From Micropterix aruncella (lineage: Eukaryota > Arthropoda > Insecta > Lepidoptera > Micropterigidae): a stretch of DNA of 64,000 nucleotides. Made by a program: the position numbers and the translations under genes. Where the stretch lies: NCBI GenBank assembly GCA_944548615.1, contig OX155955.1, positions 18,451,421-18,515,420 on the forward strand, written 5' to 3'. Shown piece after piece: positions 31,547 to 45,768 of the stretch (its first letter is position 1; each line of letters begins with the position of its first letter). Below the pieces are notes generated by a model that saw nothing but the letters and a program-made list of their open reading frames with translations, ran no database searches and had not been told where the DNA came from.

Positions 31547-34366
31547 CTCGGAAAAATTGAACACCGAAATGCAGCTAATGCAGCTGAAGACTACGGTATA
31601 ATATGTCTCACTGAAACCTCTCTCATATCTAGCATCATGGACTCGGAAATCTTAGACCAACAGCGTTATGCAGTTTTTAGACGGGATAGAGATTATACGT
31701 CGACCGGAAGTTCACGTGGAGGCGGCATTTTAATTGGTGTCCAACATCATATCCCTGTAACCTTACGCAGCGATTGGTCTTCCACAGCAGAGGACCTATG
31801 GCTTACAATCTCCTTGCCGCATTCTAAGGTCAAAATTCATCTTTGTTGTGCCTATTTCCCACCTAATAGTCATCATGCCAGTAACATCAACGAATTCTTA
31901 CAGAGATTGATCGAGATCAGAAATAATCACCCTGATGACAGTTTTCTATTGGTGGGAGATTACAATTTTCCGAAGATACTATGGTCTCTTTCCGAACCTG
32001 GCCCTGGCCTAATACCTTCTAATTATACTGATATTTTAAGTTGTCATTTAATCGACACAATGTCGTTTCTAAATCTTACCCAATATAACTCCCAAGTCAA
32101 TAAGCTGGGCCGCACATTAGACCTCGTGCTAAGCGATTTGACTTGTAAAGTTAAAAGTGCAATTCCTCTCGTACCTATCGATGAATACCATCCGGCGCTA
32201 TTGGTCGATGTCCCAATTGTGACCAGACAGCTGCGGCCCAATGCTCGGATCGTCAAATTATATGGAAAAGCCGACTTTGATGCCATAAACAATGAGCTGG
32301 CAGCCACCGACTGGTCTACGGTGTTCTGTAATTGTGACATGGAATTGGCTACTGAAAGATTTTACTCCATTCTTAACTGCATTATGGATACATATGTTCC
32401 ATCTAAAAAGTACACAGAAAGAAATTACCCGTCATGGTATAACTCATCATTAATTAAAATCATTAAAGAGAAACAAAAATTCCACAGAAAATGGAAATCA
32501 ACAGCTAATCTTGCTCATTATGAAACATTCTCCTTACTTAGAAGCCGTCAAAAGCGCGTGAGTAAGTCTCTTTTCGAAACCTATATCAGGCAATCTGAGG
32601 AGAGTATTAAGGAAAACTCCAAATTTTTCTGGAGGTATGTCAAATCTAAACGCTCTTCTCCGGGCATACCACAGATGATGATATTAAATGACACGGAAGC
32701 AAAAACCGGCATAGAAATCTGTGAATTATTTTCCGAGTACTTTTTATCTGTGTATGAGAACCCCTCAGTGCCTTCTACTTATCATCCTTTGAGTGACCCT
32801 CTGCCACAAACATCTGTAGATGTCAACACTATTTCGTTTGATGAAGAGACTACCTTTAATTATCTCCAAAAAGTTGACAAAAATAAAAGCTCAGGGTCTG
32901 ATAATATCCACCCATTCTTCGTCGGTAATTGCGCATTAACACTGGCCCGTCCTCTTACGTTACTATTTAGAATGTCACTAAACGAAGGTGTGTTTCCCGA
33001 TCGTTGGAAAAGAGCCTATATCTGCCCAATATATAAGCAAGGGTCCCGTAACAAGGTTGATAATTACCGTCCAATTTCTAAACTTCCAGTTTTTAGCAAG
33101 CTTATGGAAAAAATAGTGTTTGATCTGCTATTCCCAATCGTCCGTGATGTCATAACCCCAGAGCAACATGGCTTTTTTAAAAAGAGATCTGTTGAAAGCA
33201 ATCTGATTACATTTACTGGTTCTATTCAAAATTCCATGGATAGTCATGCACAAATCGATGTTTTATATATAGATTTTTCAAAAGCTTTCGACAAGATCAA
33301 TCATAATATTCTTCTTGACAAAATTTGGGCTCTGGGTATAAGAGGCGATTTATTCCGGTGGATATCTTCATATATTAGTAACAGATCTCAGGCAGTGGTC
33401 ATCGACAGTCATCGATCTAGATTCTCCTACATTCACTCGGGTGTGCCTCAGGGTTCCCACTTAGGTCCGCTTTTATTTCTCTTATATATCAATGACATAA
33501 CCGCTTGCGTTCATCACTCGGATATTTTGATTTATGCCGATGATACAAAAATTTACAGAGAGATACATACCTTGGACGACTGTGCTTTGCTCCAAGAAGA
33601 CATTGATCGCGTTAGTCAGTACTGCAAAAACAACTGTATCTTCATCAATGTTAGCAAATGCCATGTCATGACGTTCTCCCGAAAATCCTCTAATATTTCT
33701 CATACCTATCTTCTAAATGGTAACCAATTAGAATCAGTGACATCTGTTCGAGACCTTGGAGTGATGCTCGATAGCAAAATGATCTTTGCTGATCATATAG
33801 ATTATGCAATCACGAAAGCGAATAAACTACTAGGATTCATTCTTAGAGTCTCGACAGTTTTCAAATCCACTGACACTCTGAAATTGTTATTTAATTGCTA
33901 CGTCAGAAGCCATTTAGAATTTGCTTCCATCGTTTGGAATCCTCAGTATGTTACGTATATCTCTAGAATAGAAGCAGTACAACGGAAATTTTTGAAACGC
34001 TTAAACTATATGTCATATGTACAACCTTCCTCGTATGCCGAATCCCTTACAATACACAACATGCTGTCACTGCAAAATCGTAGATCCCTGATAGACCTCT
34101 CCTATCTTCATAAAATATTAAATAATTCAGTTGACTCAATATCGATCGTAGAGAAGATCAAATTAAGTGTTCCCTCACGTCAAACGCGATCACATAGATT
34201 ATTCCACCTTCCCATCGTAAAAACTAATTCAGCACGCAATAGCTTCTTATATAGGACCTGCCACTCTTATAACACCAAATTTTCCGACGTCGATGTCTTT
34301 GCAACCTCTATTGGTGCATTTAAATCAGCTATTGTTGAAATACTAAAAACTTCTGATAAATTTTGA
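31547..34366 (+). CDS. LINE ORF2: endonuclease plus reverse transcriptase, uninterrupted, 5'-truncated
   Basis: An open frame of 909 codons from Met at 31637, extending upstream in frame to 31547. The extension contains [13 protein letters not shown], the endonuclease motif with the catalytic glutamate, so Met31637 is internal to the domain and the true N-terminus is missing. Numbering from that Met, endonuclease marks are GDYNF (107-111), GRTLDLVLS (158-166) and DEYHPAL (182-188). RT marks are NYRPISKLP (477-485), DFSKAFD (546-552), [13 protein letters not shown] (602-614) and the catalytic YADD (633-636). The C-terminal part has the usual LINE thumb/tail and no RNase H. There are no stops or frameshifts, which implies a recent insertion. 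The layout fits the CR1/Jockey group of non-LTR retrotransposons; the exact clade needs a tree. Loss of the endonuclease start suggests the copy is not autonomous, although the RT looks intact. Confidence 0.9.
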   Translation, partial: LGKIEHRNAANAAEDYGIICLTETSLISSIMDSEILDQQRYAVFRRDRDYTSTGSSRGGGILIGVQHHIPVTLRSDWSSTAEDLWLTISLPHSKVKIHLCCAYFPPNSHHASNINEFLQRLIEIRNNHPDDSFLLVGDYNFPKILWSLSEPGPGLIPSNYTDILSCHLIDTMSFLNLTQYNSQVNKLGRTLDLVLSDLTCKVKSAIPLVPIDEYHPALLVDVPIVTRQLRPNARIVKLYGKADFDAINNELAATDWSTVFCNCDMELATERFYSILNCIMDTYVPSKKYTERNYPSWYNSSLIKIIKEKQKFHRKWKSTANLAHYETFSLLRSRQKRVSKSLFETYIRQSEESIKENSKFFWRYVKSKRSSPGIPQMMILNDTEAKTGIEICELFSEYFLSVYENPSVPSTYHPLSDPLPQTSVDVNTISFDEETTFNYLQKVDKNKSSGSDNIHPFFVGNCALTLARPLTLLFRMSLNEGVFPDRWKRAYICPIYKQGSRNKVDNYRPISKLPVFSKLMEKIVFDLLFPIVRDVITPEQHGFFKKRSVESNLITFTGSIQNSMDSHAQIDVLYIDFSKAFDKINHNILLDKIWALGIRGDLFRWISSYISNRSQAVVIDSHRSRFSYIHSGVPQGSHLGPLLFLLYINDITACVHHSDILIYADDTKIYREIHTLDDCALLQEDIDRVSQYCKNNCIFINVSKCHVMTFSRKSSNISHTYLLNGNQLESVTSVRDLGVMLDSKMIFADHIDYAITKANKLLGFILRVSTVFKSTDTLKLLFNCYVRSHLEFASIVWNPQYVTYISRIEAVQRKFLKRLNYMSYVQPSSYAESLTIHNMLSLQNRRSLIDLSYLHKILNNSVDSISIVEKIKLSVPSRQTRSHRLFHLPIVKTNSARNSFLYRTCHSYNTKFSDVDVFATSIGAFKSAIVEILKTSDKF

Positions 34367-34429
34367 GTTAAATCTATTAAATTTTTATAAATATCACTTT
34401 CATCTCCGGTAAACCATGCATTTAATTTA

Positions 34430-34796
<367 letters not shown>

Positions 34797-35077
34797 TTTT
34801 ACTCCCACATCTCCCTTCACTCCCACATCTCCCTTCCTTCCCCCGCCTGGTAGATTAACATAGTTAAATATTTTTTTTTTTTTTTTTTTCCTCTCTTTCT
34901 TTAATTATAAAATTTATAAATTTATATATAAAACTTTTGTTGACTTGTTTAACTTTCGGAAACATGATTTTGGTTATTGTCACATGCTTTATAAGAAATT
35001 TAGTATAAGTACCTATTGTAACTGTTTGTTTCCTAAATAAATAAAAATAAAAATAAAATAAAAATAAAATAATGCTT

Positions 35078-36765
35078 AGTGCCCACCTAGCTATGACTAA
35101 ACTGTCCCGTATCTAGGCGGGTCAGAGTAAATAATGAAAATAAGTAATACAACTTATGTTACAAATAGCCTAATTAACTTAAAAACTTTTTATTTTTAAT
35201 AATCAATGAATGTACTTAATTAAGATTGAATAATATATAATAATAAATAAATAACACTTTAATACAAATCAAAATACTAAATTTGTAAGAATAATACAAT
35301 GTAGGTAATACAATATGGCAACGACACATATACGTAAATACGATTTCAATAAATAATAAATGCTATATGGTATAAACATATTTATAATTTAATGAAATAT
35401 ATAAATACAATTATAAAAGCGATGCTAAAAAATATGAAAAAATATAAATAAAAATATGATATGATATACTATTAATATATGCATAATAATTTATATAAGT
35501 ATTGTAATTATTATTTAATCATTCGTGCCAATATCATTCAAAACCGTGAAAGATTCTGAGTATCTACTGAAAATCTCTATCATCGTTTGGTTACACTACC
35601 GTCAAATAAATTATCCCTCCAAATAAATTGAAATTACATCCGACAACGACGTCTTAGGTCGTCACCTTGACCTTGTCACCCCGCCATCCATTTAGTTAGA
35701 TAAAATACAGCAAAGGAGATGCTGCCAGATTGATAGGTGACCTGATCTCATTTTTATCAGTGTCGGAAGGACGAGCTGTATATAGCAGAGACGAGAGGGC
35801 TTTGTAAAAAGCCCACACGACACTAGCGGCGGAGGGTCGCCACCCCTACTGCCGCACGTCGATTTGCATCGTCTTCGAGTACGTAAAACCCATCAGGAGG
35901 GGGCATAAAGCTTATCGGAGGAAGTCGTCAGCGTTACCGTACTCACACACAGACGCTCTACAAATGATAACAGCAGTCATAAAAAAGTTGGTGATGGGCG
36001 ATACAAAGAATCGTTGACACATTGTTGGGAGGTCGTGAAATGAAGAAGTATTCGACGACGATACTGGATGAAGATTGCATAAAACGCGTTGACAACATAA
36101 AATGGGTCTTTATACAATAGTTTAAATACGCTCCCTGCTCACGTCATTAAGCAGCCTAGAGGTAGTCACAGCACAACATGCAATGCCCTAAAGGTTGCAA
36201 CATATTTTCATAGTCTGTACGTCTCCGTGCATTAAATCGATCGTTATTGATAGCTATGTGGCTTTCTAGCCATGACCCTTTGGAGAGCTTTCTTTGCTTT
36301 TACAAGCCGATAGGGTCGATCGAGTATGTAGAACATCCCAATTCTAATATACCATGCAATCATGCTGTTTGCTAGCTCTCAGTATACATGTTATCCGAAA
36401 ACTGAAAATATAGCGTATTTCAAAAAACTTCTACTATGAAGCCACATGCCTAAATAATTCTTTAGTATCAGTTTAACACATAGTCTAATACATAGGTATG
36501 AAAATCTATTGCTTGTGACGTGTGAAGTTCGCAGTGACAATATTGATGCCTCTTCATTTCTAATGCTCGACCCATGCTTATAATGAGACTTTAAATGCAT
36601 TATAATGAGACCTGATTATTTATGCAATAATATGACAAAAATAGTTTGTTAATGTAATAGAATTAACTTAATGTAGGTATATACATACTTACATTAAGGT
36701 CGGTTTGCCTTTTAAACCCACAACACCTTATCTGGTCTACCCTCACACACATACATTCGTGCACG
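35078..36765. other. Unassigned DNA downstream of the young LINE
   Basis: An imperfect hairpin (CCCACCTAG...CTAGGCGGG, 35087-35124) is followed by AT-rich sequence resembling LINE 3' UTR. GC rises at 35640-36000. No gene is supported. Confidence 0.35.
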
Positions 36766-36769
36766 CCAC

Positions 36770-36960
36770 GCTGTTTTCAAGACTTAGAACGCTGCTCATG
36801 AATTTCACGAAATATTATCATTTCATCTGCAGTCACATTCTGTAAATGTGAAGACTTTGTCTTTGATGCAAGCCTAAGAAAAAAGTCCATAGGCGTCAAA
36901 TCGGGTGACCGAGGTGACTACAGAGACCCAAACGCCCTGTGCATCTGATTATCATTATAG
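36770..36960 (-). pseudogene. mariner-type transposase C-terminal fragment
   Basis: The minus strand reads PRSPDLTPMDFFLRLASKTK, the WPPRSPDLTPxDFFLWGxxK catalytic block, followed by ADEMIIFREI. There is a stop just before it and the N-terminal half is missing. Confidence 0.72.
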
Positions 36961-37495
36961 CATCCTCAGGATGTCGTCTATTCAAAACACGTATATAGTA
37001 CGTAATCACATCGTATTCGTAATCTAAAATCTAACTAAGCATAAAATTGCGGATATTATTCTCAATTAGATACATGATATTAGTAGAAGCGAGTGCGGAG
37101 AAACAGAAAATCACATCCTCATGTAGACTATGCCATTCAATATATTTGATAGCATATATGTTTACTTAACTATACTTAAAACTAATTAATATTATTATAG
37201 AAAATATTTAGGTTTAGAAATAAAGATTGCTAATAGTAATGACCCATATGTGCATAATAAGGAAACTTTAATATATTTAATTAATTTTTCAATTTATTCG
37301 TGTATTGATTTATTTCATAATTCATTTTTTTCATAATTTTTTTCATAATTCATTTTTCATAATGAATTTAATTAATAATTAATTTTTAGTCAATTAGTTA
37401 TTTATTTAGATAAATCTCTTCTAGCTAAAGGAATGAATGAGCAAATTGAATGAATGAAAAAAAAAAGTTATATAAATCAAGTCACTATGCTTTAA

Positions 37496-37923
37496 CCCTT
37501 TGAGGACCCTAAGCTTTCCGGGAGGGTATTGAAATTTATAATACATGCAACTGTTAAAGGGCAATGTAAATAATATAAATGTCGAGTTTTGTAAAAATTG
37601 GCTCAATAGATTTTGTATAAATTGATGGACATACTATATGTCTCTCTGTGGTCCATTAAGAGATGTATAATAAATACATTTTGTTGTGATAAATACTTGC
37701 TTTATTTATTTAAAACTCCATTCGTTGGTCATTGGAGTCCTTGGACATTTGCAATGTTTAAAAAAATACCATTTTTTTTTGCTAATTAAAGGTGTTTTAT
37801 ATCTCAATAACATGGAACAAATATTAAATTTTAATTTAAAAAGTTGTAAATTATTCGAATTCGATAGTTTATAAAATGATTTTTTAAATTATGGGACAAA
37901 TATGTCCCATGGTCTTCAAAGCG
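37496..37923. mobile_element. piggyBac-like MITE, 428 bp
   Basis: Flanked on both sides by TTAA (37492-37495 and 37924-37927). Ends are CCCTTTGAGGACC and, inverted, CGCTTTGAAGACC. TTAA targets with CCCTTTG ends are typical of piggyBac relatives. The interior holds ATGTCCC-type inverted motifs and no transposase. Confidence 0.78.
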
Positions 37924-38220
37924 TTAAATACTATCACCTCAGGAGAGATATAAAAACTAATGGGGTTATTATAATCAACAAAAATCTTATCTAATTAGTT
38001 TGCCAAGAAATTGGTACAAATATTATTATTTATATTATTTTTTTTTAAAACATTTGTTACTTTTAATGGATAATAATATAATTTTTAAAATACAACCAAT
38101 GTGAGTGGATATAGAATAATAATAAAATGAGTGGTTGAACTTCTGTAGAATGGAAAATATCCAATTAAGGATTGTTTGAGGTAGAGCGTGGTGCTCTCTT
38201 GCAAGAAGTTTCATTTGAAA

Positions 38221-38500
38221 AGTTTACGGGCGCTGCAGGGCGCCGAGGGGCGCTGTCAAATTCGCCGTAAAATGAGCGGCGAGGGCGGAGGAATAAAAGG
38301 CGGCGCTGTAGTTTGGCGCGTCAATTGGTTCTGCCCGGGGGAAAGGTAAACGGGAGTGGGACTCCGAGAATGAATAAGCAGCCTTGATCAAAGCTCGGCG
38401 CAACCGCCTCGACCGCGGCGCCGCTGCCGCTGCGACCGCCACTATTTTACTTTGGGCCGAGTTGGACTGGAAGAAACTCCCGCAGCCGCCTTGCTGACAT
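38221..38500. other. GC-rich, CpG-dense island
   Basis: About 280 bases, far richer in GC and CpG than its surroundings (GGCGCTGCAGGGCGCC, GCGGCGCCGCTGCCGC). The minus strand has a 113-codon frame rich in Ala and Ser with no recognisable domain. It is not a GC-repeat copy. It could be a promoter or first exon; nothing nearby confirms this. Confidence 0.45.
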
Positions 38501-38812
38501 AATCGACATGGACAGCTACATATGCTACGTTGTTCGAAAATGCGAGTGCCAGCAGAAGGTGTCAATCTACTCTGAGGAGTGAAAGTATAATCTCAAGGAG
38601 AGAAGAATCGTGATAGCCAGCAAAATCAAGCGACAATGGAATTCAGATTGTCTCAATCCCATTCGTCAAGCAGCACAGCGACAGAAACAACATCATCGAA
38701 ACGTGTATTAACATTCACTGGATGTTCAACGTCAAAAGTTATGCCTGCGAACGGGACAATCCTGTTTTAAAAACTTGGCAGCGAATGGTTTCGTGCAGCT
38801 TGAGCCATAAGA

Positions 38813-39678
38813 TCCACTTTGGGCCTCACGGCTGGTGGATTTGTTTCTTCTGGTGGGATGGCCTCCTAGCTCTCTTGGACGGGTTGCGCACCGTTTGGCG
38901 ACGCCAATTGAATGTGCACTCTGACTAATTGCTGAAGGAGTCTGGAGACTATAGAAATATACTGTCTCCTAAACAGCGGGGGTTCGTCCGTATTAATCGA
39001 CACCGCCCAACTGTTTCAAAAACTGTTATTACGAGTTGGGAGCTAATGGGCTCTTGCTGAATTGGCCCCGAATACCCATTTGTTCAGGGTCGGTCACACT
39101 CACGGGTCAACAGCCATCCGGCGGCCTCCACGCATAAAGCGCGATCCCGGATAGGACTCTGGCCTTAGGGCTAGTTTCCTCTAGGAGTCAATCTTCTGGC
39201 GCTCCTGGACGGTCTGCGCACCGTGCGGCGTAAACCAATCGATTGTGCATTCTGACTAACAGTCGGGGGAGTCTGGAAGCAGTACTGTTTCCTACAGTGG
39301 GTGGGTGGTTGCTGACCTTACGGCGACTGCTCTTGAAACGACCATCGGCTACCCGATTCCGGTTAAGGTTGGGTAATTTGGTTGACATCGTTTTACCGCT
39401 ACGTAAGGGAGAGACCGCGCAGGCCACCTCGAACTCGTAACCAGTCGAGAGACCGGAGTAATCTGGTCGCAACTGGAAGTAAGGGCGTAGGTGTAGGCTC
39501 ACTGGGTAACATTCCTGGCTATCTCGCGGATAAAGCGTTGGCCTCTTACGGGCATGTGGTGGAGCTTGACGGTGGACTGTTTTTGTCCTAAGGCTTCTGC
39601 GCTCACTTCACGGGAGATAGTACGTTTATTTCGTTAAAACTTCCTGAGGTGACGGGATTAACATGTAGTTGACAACTC
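38813..39678 (+). repeat. GC repeat, copy 6 (composite of two subfamilies)
   Basis: A second-subfamily piece (38813-39030) joins head to tail to a first-subfamily copy (39036-39678) through the linker AACTGTTTCAAAAACTG. The same junction occurs inverted at 48430-48480. Confidence 0.82.
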
Positions 39679-39689
39679 TACATGTTAAT

Positions 39690-42600
39690 AAGAGTTGTTT
39701 AAGTGTAAAAAATGTAAGAAAACCTGCATGACACACGGTATCGTATACTTTCCCAAATTTTGCCTGAATGGTGAGATACAATGAGTCGTTGTTCTAGGTA
39801 TTAGCTGTAATAAGCGCGATAATTTATTTAAATCTGATTTCCAAGCTTTTTTGCTTATTTCTCTGCAATTCAACCTATTTTACTGTGCTACGATAACCGT
39901 GATTCGCAAGATCGACTTTCAAATTCTTTTTAGCGATCATTTCTAAGTTTCATTATGAAACTCGTCAATCAGTATAGATACTAAAAACATTAATACAACA
40001 AAGTTATAGTCATTATTCTCAGGATTCTAACACTATTCGAATTTTTAGTCTAGCATTTCTTCCTTTACTTAATAACGGAGTTGTGAAGTACTCAATAATC
40101 AGATTATAATATTATTATAACAACTAATATTTTTGTTTTGTTTAAAAAGGCCGCCATTTTGAAACAAGAGAGCGAATATAGTTTCAAATTTTAAGGTGGA
40201 TGTTCTATTTCTGTGCGCAATTTGGTCCTAATTTGTGTTATAGTTTCTGAGATACTGTGAGTACTGGCACACATACACACACATAGTCGTTTTCCAGAAA
40301 TTCTTTCATGGATTCTCAGGATCTCAAAATGTAGATCTCAAAAGGTGCAAACTCAAATTCAAAATTATTCCCCAAAACAAGGCTTTCTTCATTTACATAC
40401 GTCGTGTAACACCATTGTAACACATTTAATGATTGTATGTTTGCAAAAGAAGAGTATATTTCGACAGGTATATCTAATGTTGATTTGTTTTACTTTAAGA
40501 ATGAGGTCAATCAGATCGTGCCTATCATTATTAATTTTGGTGTAAACAAGGTTTCAATACTTTTTTAAATAGATAGGGTGGGACGTATGCATTTCACTGT
40601 ACAAATATGGTAACGGGTTTTTAATTCCTGACGGCGTGAATTGTGTACATGTAGTAAAGAAATGTAAACTAGAGATAATAAAATGTAGCAACAGAACTTT
40701 GCTAGGACGTCACAATATACAACTTTATTTATGATTGATTGATTGAAGATGGTAACGACAATCCAACTTAAACGTGATGAAGAAACCTCATCGATTATGA
40801 ATGAGTGAGGTGAATATAAAAATATGTCGAAATTGATTTCCATTGACGCAAGGTTCGAAGCCTATTTTTTTGCAAAGCAACGACTTTGCCATTCGATTTT
40901 GTAAAGAAAGTGAGAGTAGAGCTGGAGAGCTGGAGCTTTTATTCATTTTAGAGTAAACGATTCAAAAGCTAAATGTCCTCCTCGTAAATCCTCCAAATGT
41001 AAATGATCTGGTAAACAAACGACGGATAAACTCAATGATGACGCAATCACAGTTTCTAGAGAATTTGATTAAAAACCAAAATTCCTGATGCAGACTTCTG
41101 TTTTATCTTAAATTCGTTTTTAAAACAACCGGTCAAAATTCATCCGCATACATATGTTAGCTATATTTGTCTGTCCAATTAGGTAGCCTTTGTAAATATA
41201 TTACCTCGTATAAGGGACGGGAGTAATCACGTAACCTAAGGTGAGAAAACAGGAAAGTTTGTTTTTGTTAGAGATGCTAGGTGAAAAGGGAAAGTCTTAG
41301 GGTGAGCCTCGACGTAGAATTGAAAGTGAAATAGAATTTAGTGTAAACAAAAACTCATTGTAGGTAAATATTGGTCCGTGTAGACTTAGTCTGGTAAGAT
41401 TTTATCCTAAGGTTTACATTCTTAGAGAGCCATACGATCTTTCGTGACACATACCGTCGGACGTGGTGGTGTGATATTTCAGTGTCAATCGAGACCCCTG
41501 GTAAGTTCCATTATTATTACTATAATTATTTGCAATAAGTTTTTTTAAATACTTTTATTTTATATGTTTTTTAATTATCTTTATATATAAAAAATCAACC
41601 TGCGTATGTTTGTTCTCGTAAAACTCGTGTAAAGTAGTCGGTCGATTGGCCTAAATTTGTAACTCAACGTTGCATTTACGCGCTTGTTTTAATAGTAGCA
41701 TGACATTTGGAAATAACGTTGCATTCGAATACGCGCGTGTTTTTATAGTAAATAGAAATGTTGACACAACGTTACATTCGAATAGGCGCGGCAAAAGCCT
41801 TCCCGCACTGGTGAGCATTTCGGTGCACTTCGATATCGGTGGTTTCCCATTCATTTCAGACTGATCCACAGTGAAAAGTGGCCGGGTTTAGCTAGTATCA
41901 TAAACAAAATATTTTTTGATCCAGAGAGATGGAGCACATACTATGGCGAAATCAGTTCATCGGCTTACTTAACTAGGTCTGAAAAGCAGTTTCTAGTTAC
42001 TAGTTATAGGTTTTCATATCGACGAGCTGAATTTTCTGATATTATGTGCTTAATTAGCAATTTTTGATAGTGTGTACTTACTTAGCAAAAGTTAATAATA
42101 TAATAAAATCTATAACATGATAGTATAACGTTAATGTAGTAAAATAATATTAAAATCTAAAACAAACTTGCAAAAAATGCAATAAATATTTAATTTTCTT
42201 TAACCTAGCATATTGTTCCAATTTGAATATCATAATTTATCATAAATAGTTTACATAATTCTGATGTTTGATTATGGAGAAAATATTAGTAAGAGCCACA
42301 CAAAGGCGTTCCATTTGGAATTGAGTTACCTTAAAACGAGATATGTTGGATGTTTCTGGATTGCAGAAAGAGAACTACGATTAAATGGCTATTTTAATAA
42401 TAGTTACGCCCACCTTTCATCCAACTATCTCTAAAACTAAGCAACTATCCTTCCTGGAAAAAAGTCCCTATTGAAAAGTTTCGGAATCGCGCATCACTAG
42501 TCGGAGTGTGATGAAGCAGTCTCACACCTCCCGGTGGTCAATCCCGATGGAGGGAAAGGCCAGACGGCGCGGCGGCAAGGAAGAATCACCTACACAGCAC

Positions 42601-43730
42601 TAAAATACACTCAAGAGTGATGAATCCGGGCCACTATCATAATCTTAATATCACGAAAACTAAGACTGCTAGCTTATTCATATTACAGAATAAAATTAAC
42701 ACAAGTCTTTGTTTTCTGTAAAGTAATGCTATCAAAAAGGCTAAAACAATATAAGCGATTTTTTGAAAATCGAACAACGAATTCTCTGCATATGTTTATC
42801 CTTTTGTTTCTGTTCTCTCACAAAAAAATGCAACAAACGCTCTTGGTATTCAATATTCATTATTAATATGGAAATTATTGATTAATCCAGCACTATTAGT
42901 TTTCCAGATATTCATACGTTTATATTGGTCACCCGGATTCATTGCTCTTGAAAGTACTACGGCGCGGAAATTTCAGCTTAAATATCGGAAGCATACAATC
43001 TCCTTTTTATTTCACATTTAATTGTGCCATAAACAAAATACAGCCAAGCACAAAGCTTCTAAGCCGGAAATCAAAGTGTGTAACCTATAACACTGAGCTC
43101 TTTAATCGTATTATGTAGTGAAAATGTAGCTTTTATTGCTTATAGCTTCATTTAGCTGAAATATACGTTACACTTTATAACACGCTTTTACTAGCTCGAC
43201 ATTTAACATTATAAGGGAATCTTAGAATTCTTAATGTCATATTGATTTAAAATGTATCACACTTATGCAATTCTGGTGTGGCAATACCATAATGTCACAG
43301 GGGTGGTCACAGACAATAAGTCCATCAAGTTTGGCCTCGTTGACTTATCCAAATTAGTCTTCTTGATACATGTCATGTGACCAGGAAGTAAAAGCGTGTT
43401 TTTTAGTTGTTAAACAACTTAATCACATAAAAAAACTTGACTAATATTACATCTTATATCACACGTTACGCAGTATATATTGTAATGTAAAATACATATG
43501 CTAACCATTACAATTATATTTATAAATATTATTGTATTAATATAACAATATACACAATGTAAACAAAATAAATAAAAATAACCTAGACCCTCTCTGATCA
43601 AAATGCAATATTGCCACTTAATTTTTTGAGTCATATATTGCTTTATTTGGTTATGTTGCAGTTAAAAGGTTTTCCTAAACATATGGTTTATTTATTTAAA
43701 ATCATTGGAACTAGAGTGGAGCAAGCCTAT
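39690..43730. other. Largely unassigned AT-rich DNA
   Basis: Apart from the Helentron-like element (41580-41896) I see only short frames. A GC-rich patch at 42480-42600 matches nothing else in the window. Confidence 0.35.
41580..41896 (+). mobile_element. Helentron-like non-autonomous element
   Basis: It starts in a TTTATATATAAAAAAT stretch followed by CTGCGTATGTTTGTTC and ends with GTGGCCGGGTTTAGCTAGT, both typical of insect Helentron-type ends. The interior repeats an AACGTT-centred ~50-base unit three times (41666, 41714, 41768). No helicase is present. Confidence 0.6.
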
Positions 43731-43789
43731 GTCTTTCGTAGAGATTTATAAAGAAAGGAACGAAAATATTAAATCGAAGACTATCGCGG

Positions 43790-44252
43790 TTGTTTGGGAT
43801 TATAAATAGGATAGAAACGAATTTACCGCGTAAAATTTGTAGCACCCGACGTTTCGGTGACATTGCAGTCGCCGTTGTCCAGGGTAGACTGAAAGAGCTG
43901 TCAAACCGTTGTTTTGCGGGTAGGCCGCATACCGCTGCCGCCATTGCGTAGGTTATAACGGTGGTGGGGGGGCAGGCTCGGAGCGCGCGAATTTCGAAAA
44001 TCTGTCTTGCACACAACACTCACTGTATCCTGTCTTACGTACTTGCGTTCGGCGTTCGGCAGCGGGAACATTTTAAGAAGGGGGTTCCATGTAGAAGGGA
44101 GTTTGTAACGCGTCGTCTTTATGCGGCCTACCCGCATTGGATTGACGGATTGACAGCTCTTTCAGTCTACCCTGGACAACGGCGGCTGCAACGTCACGGA
44201 AACGTCGGGTGCTACAAATTTCACGCGGTAAATTCGTTTCTATCCTATTTAT
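43790..44252. mobile_element. Foldback element with ~115-bp inverted arms
   Basis: The arms read inward from each side as GGATAGAAACGAATTTACCG, then TTTGTAGCACCCGACGTTTC, CCGTTGTCCAGGGTAGACTG and a GCGGGTAGGCCGCAT end. The spacer is about 180 GC-rich bases. A TTATAA-like sequence borders both sides. Confidence 0.85.
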
Positions 44253-45320
44253 AAGGAACGAAATGTTTCAAATTGTGTATCTGCATGGTACTGTATTTAG
44301 GCTGAGCCAATTGTTAGAAGCGATTATCATTTAAAATTTTTTTTCGATATTCGATTTAAAAATAACGTGTGTTCATTAAAAAACTAGCAATAATTAAAAA
44401 GATTATTAATTTTTTTTGGACCACTCATTTATGTTCTTCGGAATGATGTTTTTCTCTCCTGCACCGTAATACACGAATTCCGTCCAAGATAGGTTTTTAC
44501 GTATTTCCATGAAAGGTTTATGAAATTATGAACTCACTTCAACTCACCCAAGGCAAAGTAAAGTAAAGCATCCCGAGTTGATGATATCGAAATATAACAT
44601 ATTAAGTTTTTATGATAAAATTTGGTTATCCTAAGTCAATTCTCTTACATATATTTTCGATATCTTCATAGGAATTGCATCGCCTGTCAATACCGAGTTC
44701 AAAATATGTTTCAGCGACGACGTCCATTATCTTATTGCATTGACAGTCAGGCTGAGGATTTTGCAGGCAGTCATCCGAGTGAGTTTAAGATAGGGATTAC
44801 AATCTGATATCGTTAAAAGTATCTAATAGTAGTCATAATAATCTCAGATCCTTGCAGGTAGTTGGGATTAAGATCTTGTAGCGACGTATTATGATGAAAC
44901 CTGAAACATTTTTAATCAACAAACATTTATATTTCTGAGATTCAATTGACGTTAAATAACAGTAAAAACTGTTGACTCGCCTAACGACTAATATTATCCA
45001 AAGAAATCATAATTTCGTCTTTCACACGTTGCATTTTTATTATTGTATAGAAAAAAGCATCTTTCACGATAAGCAGTTTTTATTCAGACGAAGTTTACCC
45101 GACTTCACTGATATATAAGCACTACTTACGATTCACTGTAACAGTCACTGTCTTCGTCAACGCTTTAACTGATAAGCCAACTCTTCTTAAAACTCTCTTT
45201 GATAATTAAATGGTAAAATATTAAAACACTATGTTTACCTTACCGCATGTAAATGCCAAGGAACATCACGACACAAGTCGGGACTCTGATCTGATAAATC
45301 ACGACTATAGAGTAACCCGC

Positions 45321-45583
45321 ATAATCTCATTGAAGTTGCGAGTGGCGTATGAACTGTGGACATTACAATCACACCTGGTTAAGGGCAATACATCACACCG
45401 CTATATGGATTTTTGTGGACTACATTTTATTTTGTCATATTTCTATTGAAAGACACAATAGAAATATGACAAAGGAAAATGTAGTCCACAAAAATCCATA
45501 TAGCGGTGTGATGTATTGCCCTTAACCAGGTGTGATTGTGATGTCCAGAGTTCATACGCCACTCCCAACTTCAATGAGATTAT
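45321..45583. repeat. Near-perfect palindrome, 128-bp arms, 7-bp spacer
   Basis: Left arm 45321-45448 (starts ATAATCTCATTGAAGTTG) and right arm 45456-45583 (ends CAACTTCAATGAGATTAT) are inverted copies with only a few mismatches. They are unlike the foldback family on either side, so this is a separate structure. Confidence 0.93.
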
Positions 45584-45768
45584 GAGATTACTACATGCAA
45601 TATAAATTATTCAAACCGACTTTTTGATGGCATATAAAACAATAAGTGTATAACATAAGTTTATTTACTCACAGAGCAGTGCATTTTTTTTGGAACCCGC
45701 CCGGCTTCCTAGTAGCAACATCTTCTAGATGGGCATTTATAACATAACGTTGTCAGCCTTTGTTTAAC

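Noticed and set aside
38224..38565. 113-codon Ala/Ser-rich frame on the minus strand
   Set aside because: Composition follows the GC island; no domain, no start context or splice partner.
45231..45449. 72-codon frame at the palindrome
   Set aside because: It ends inside the left arm and has no recognisable features.
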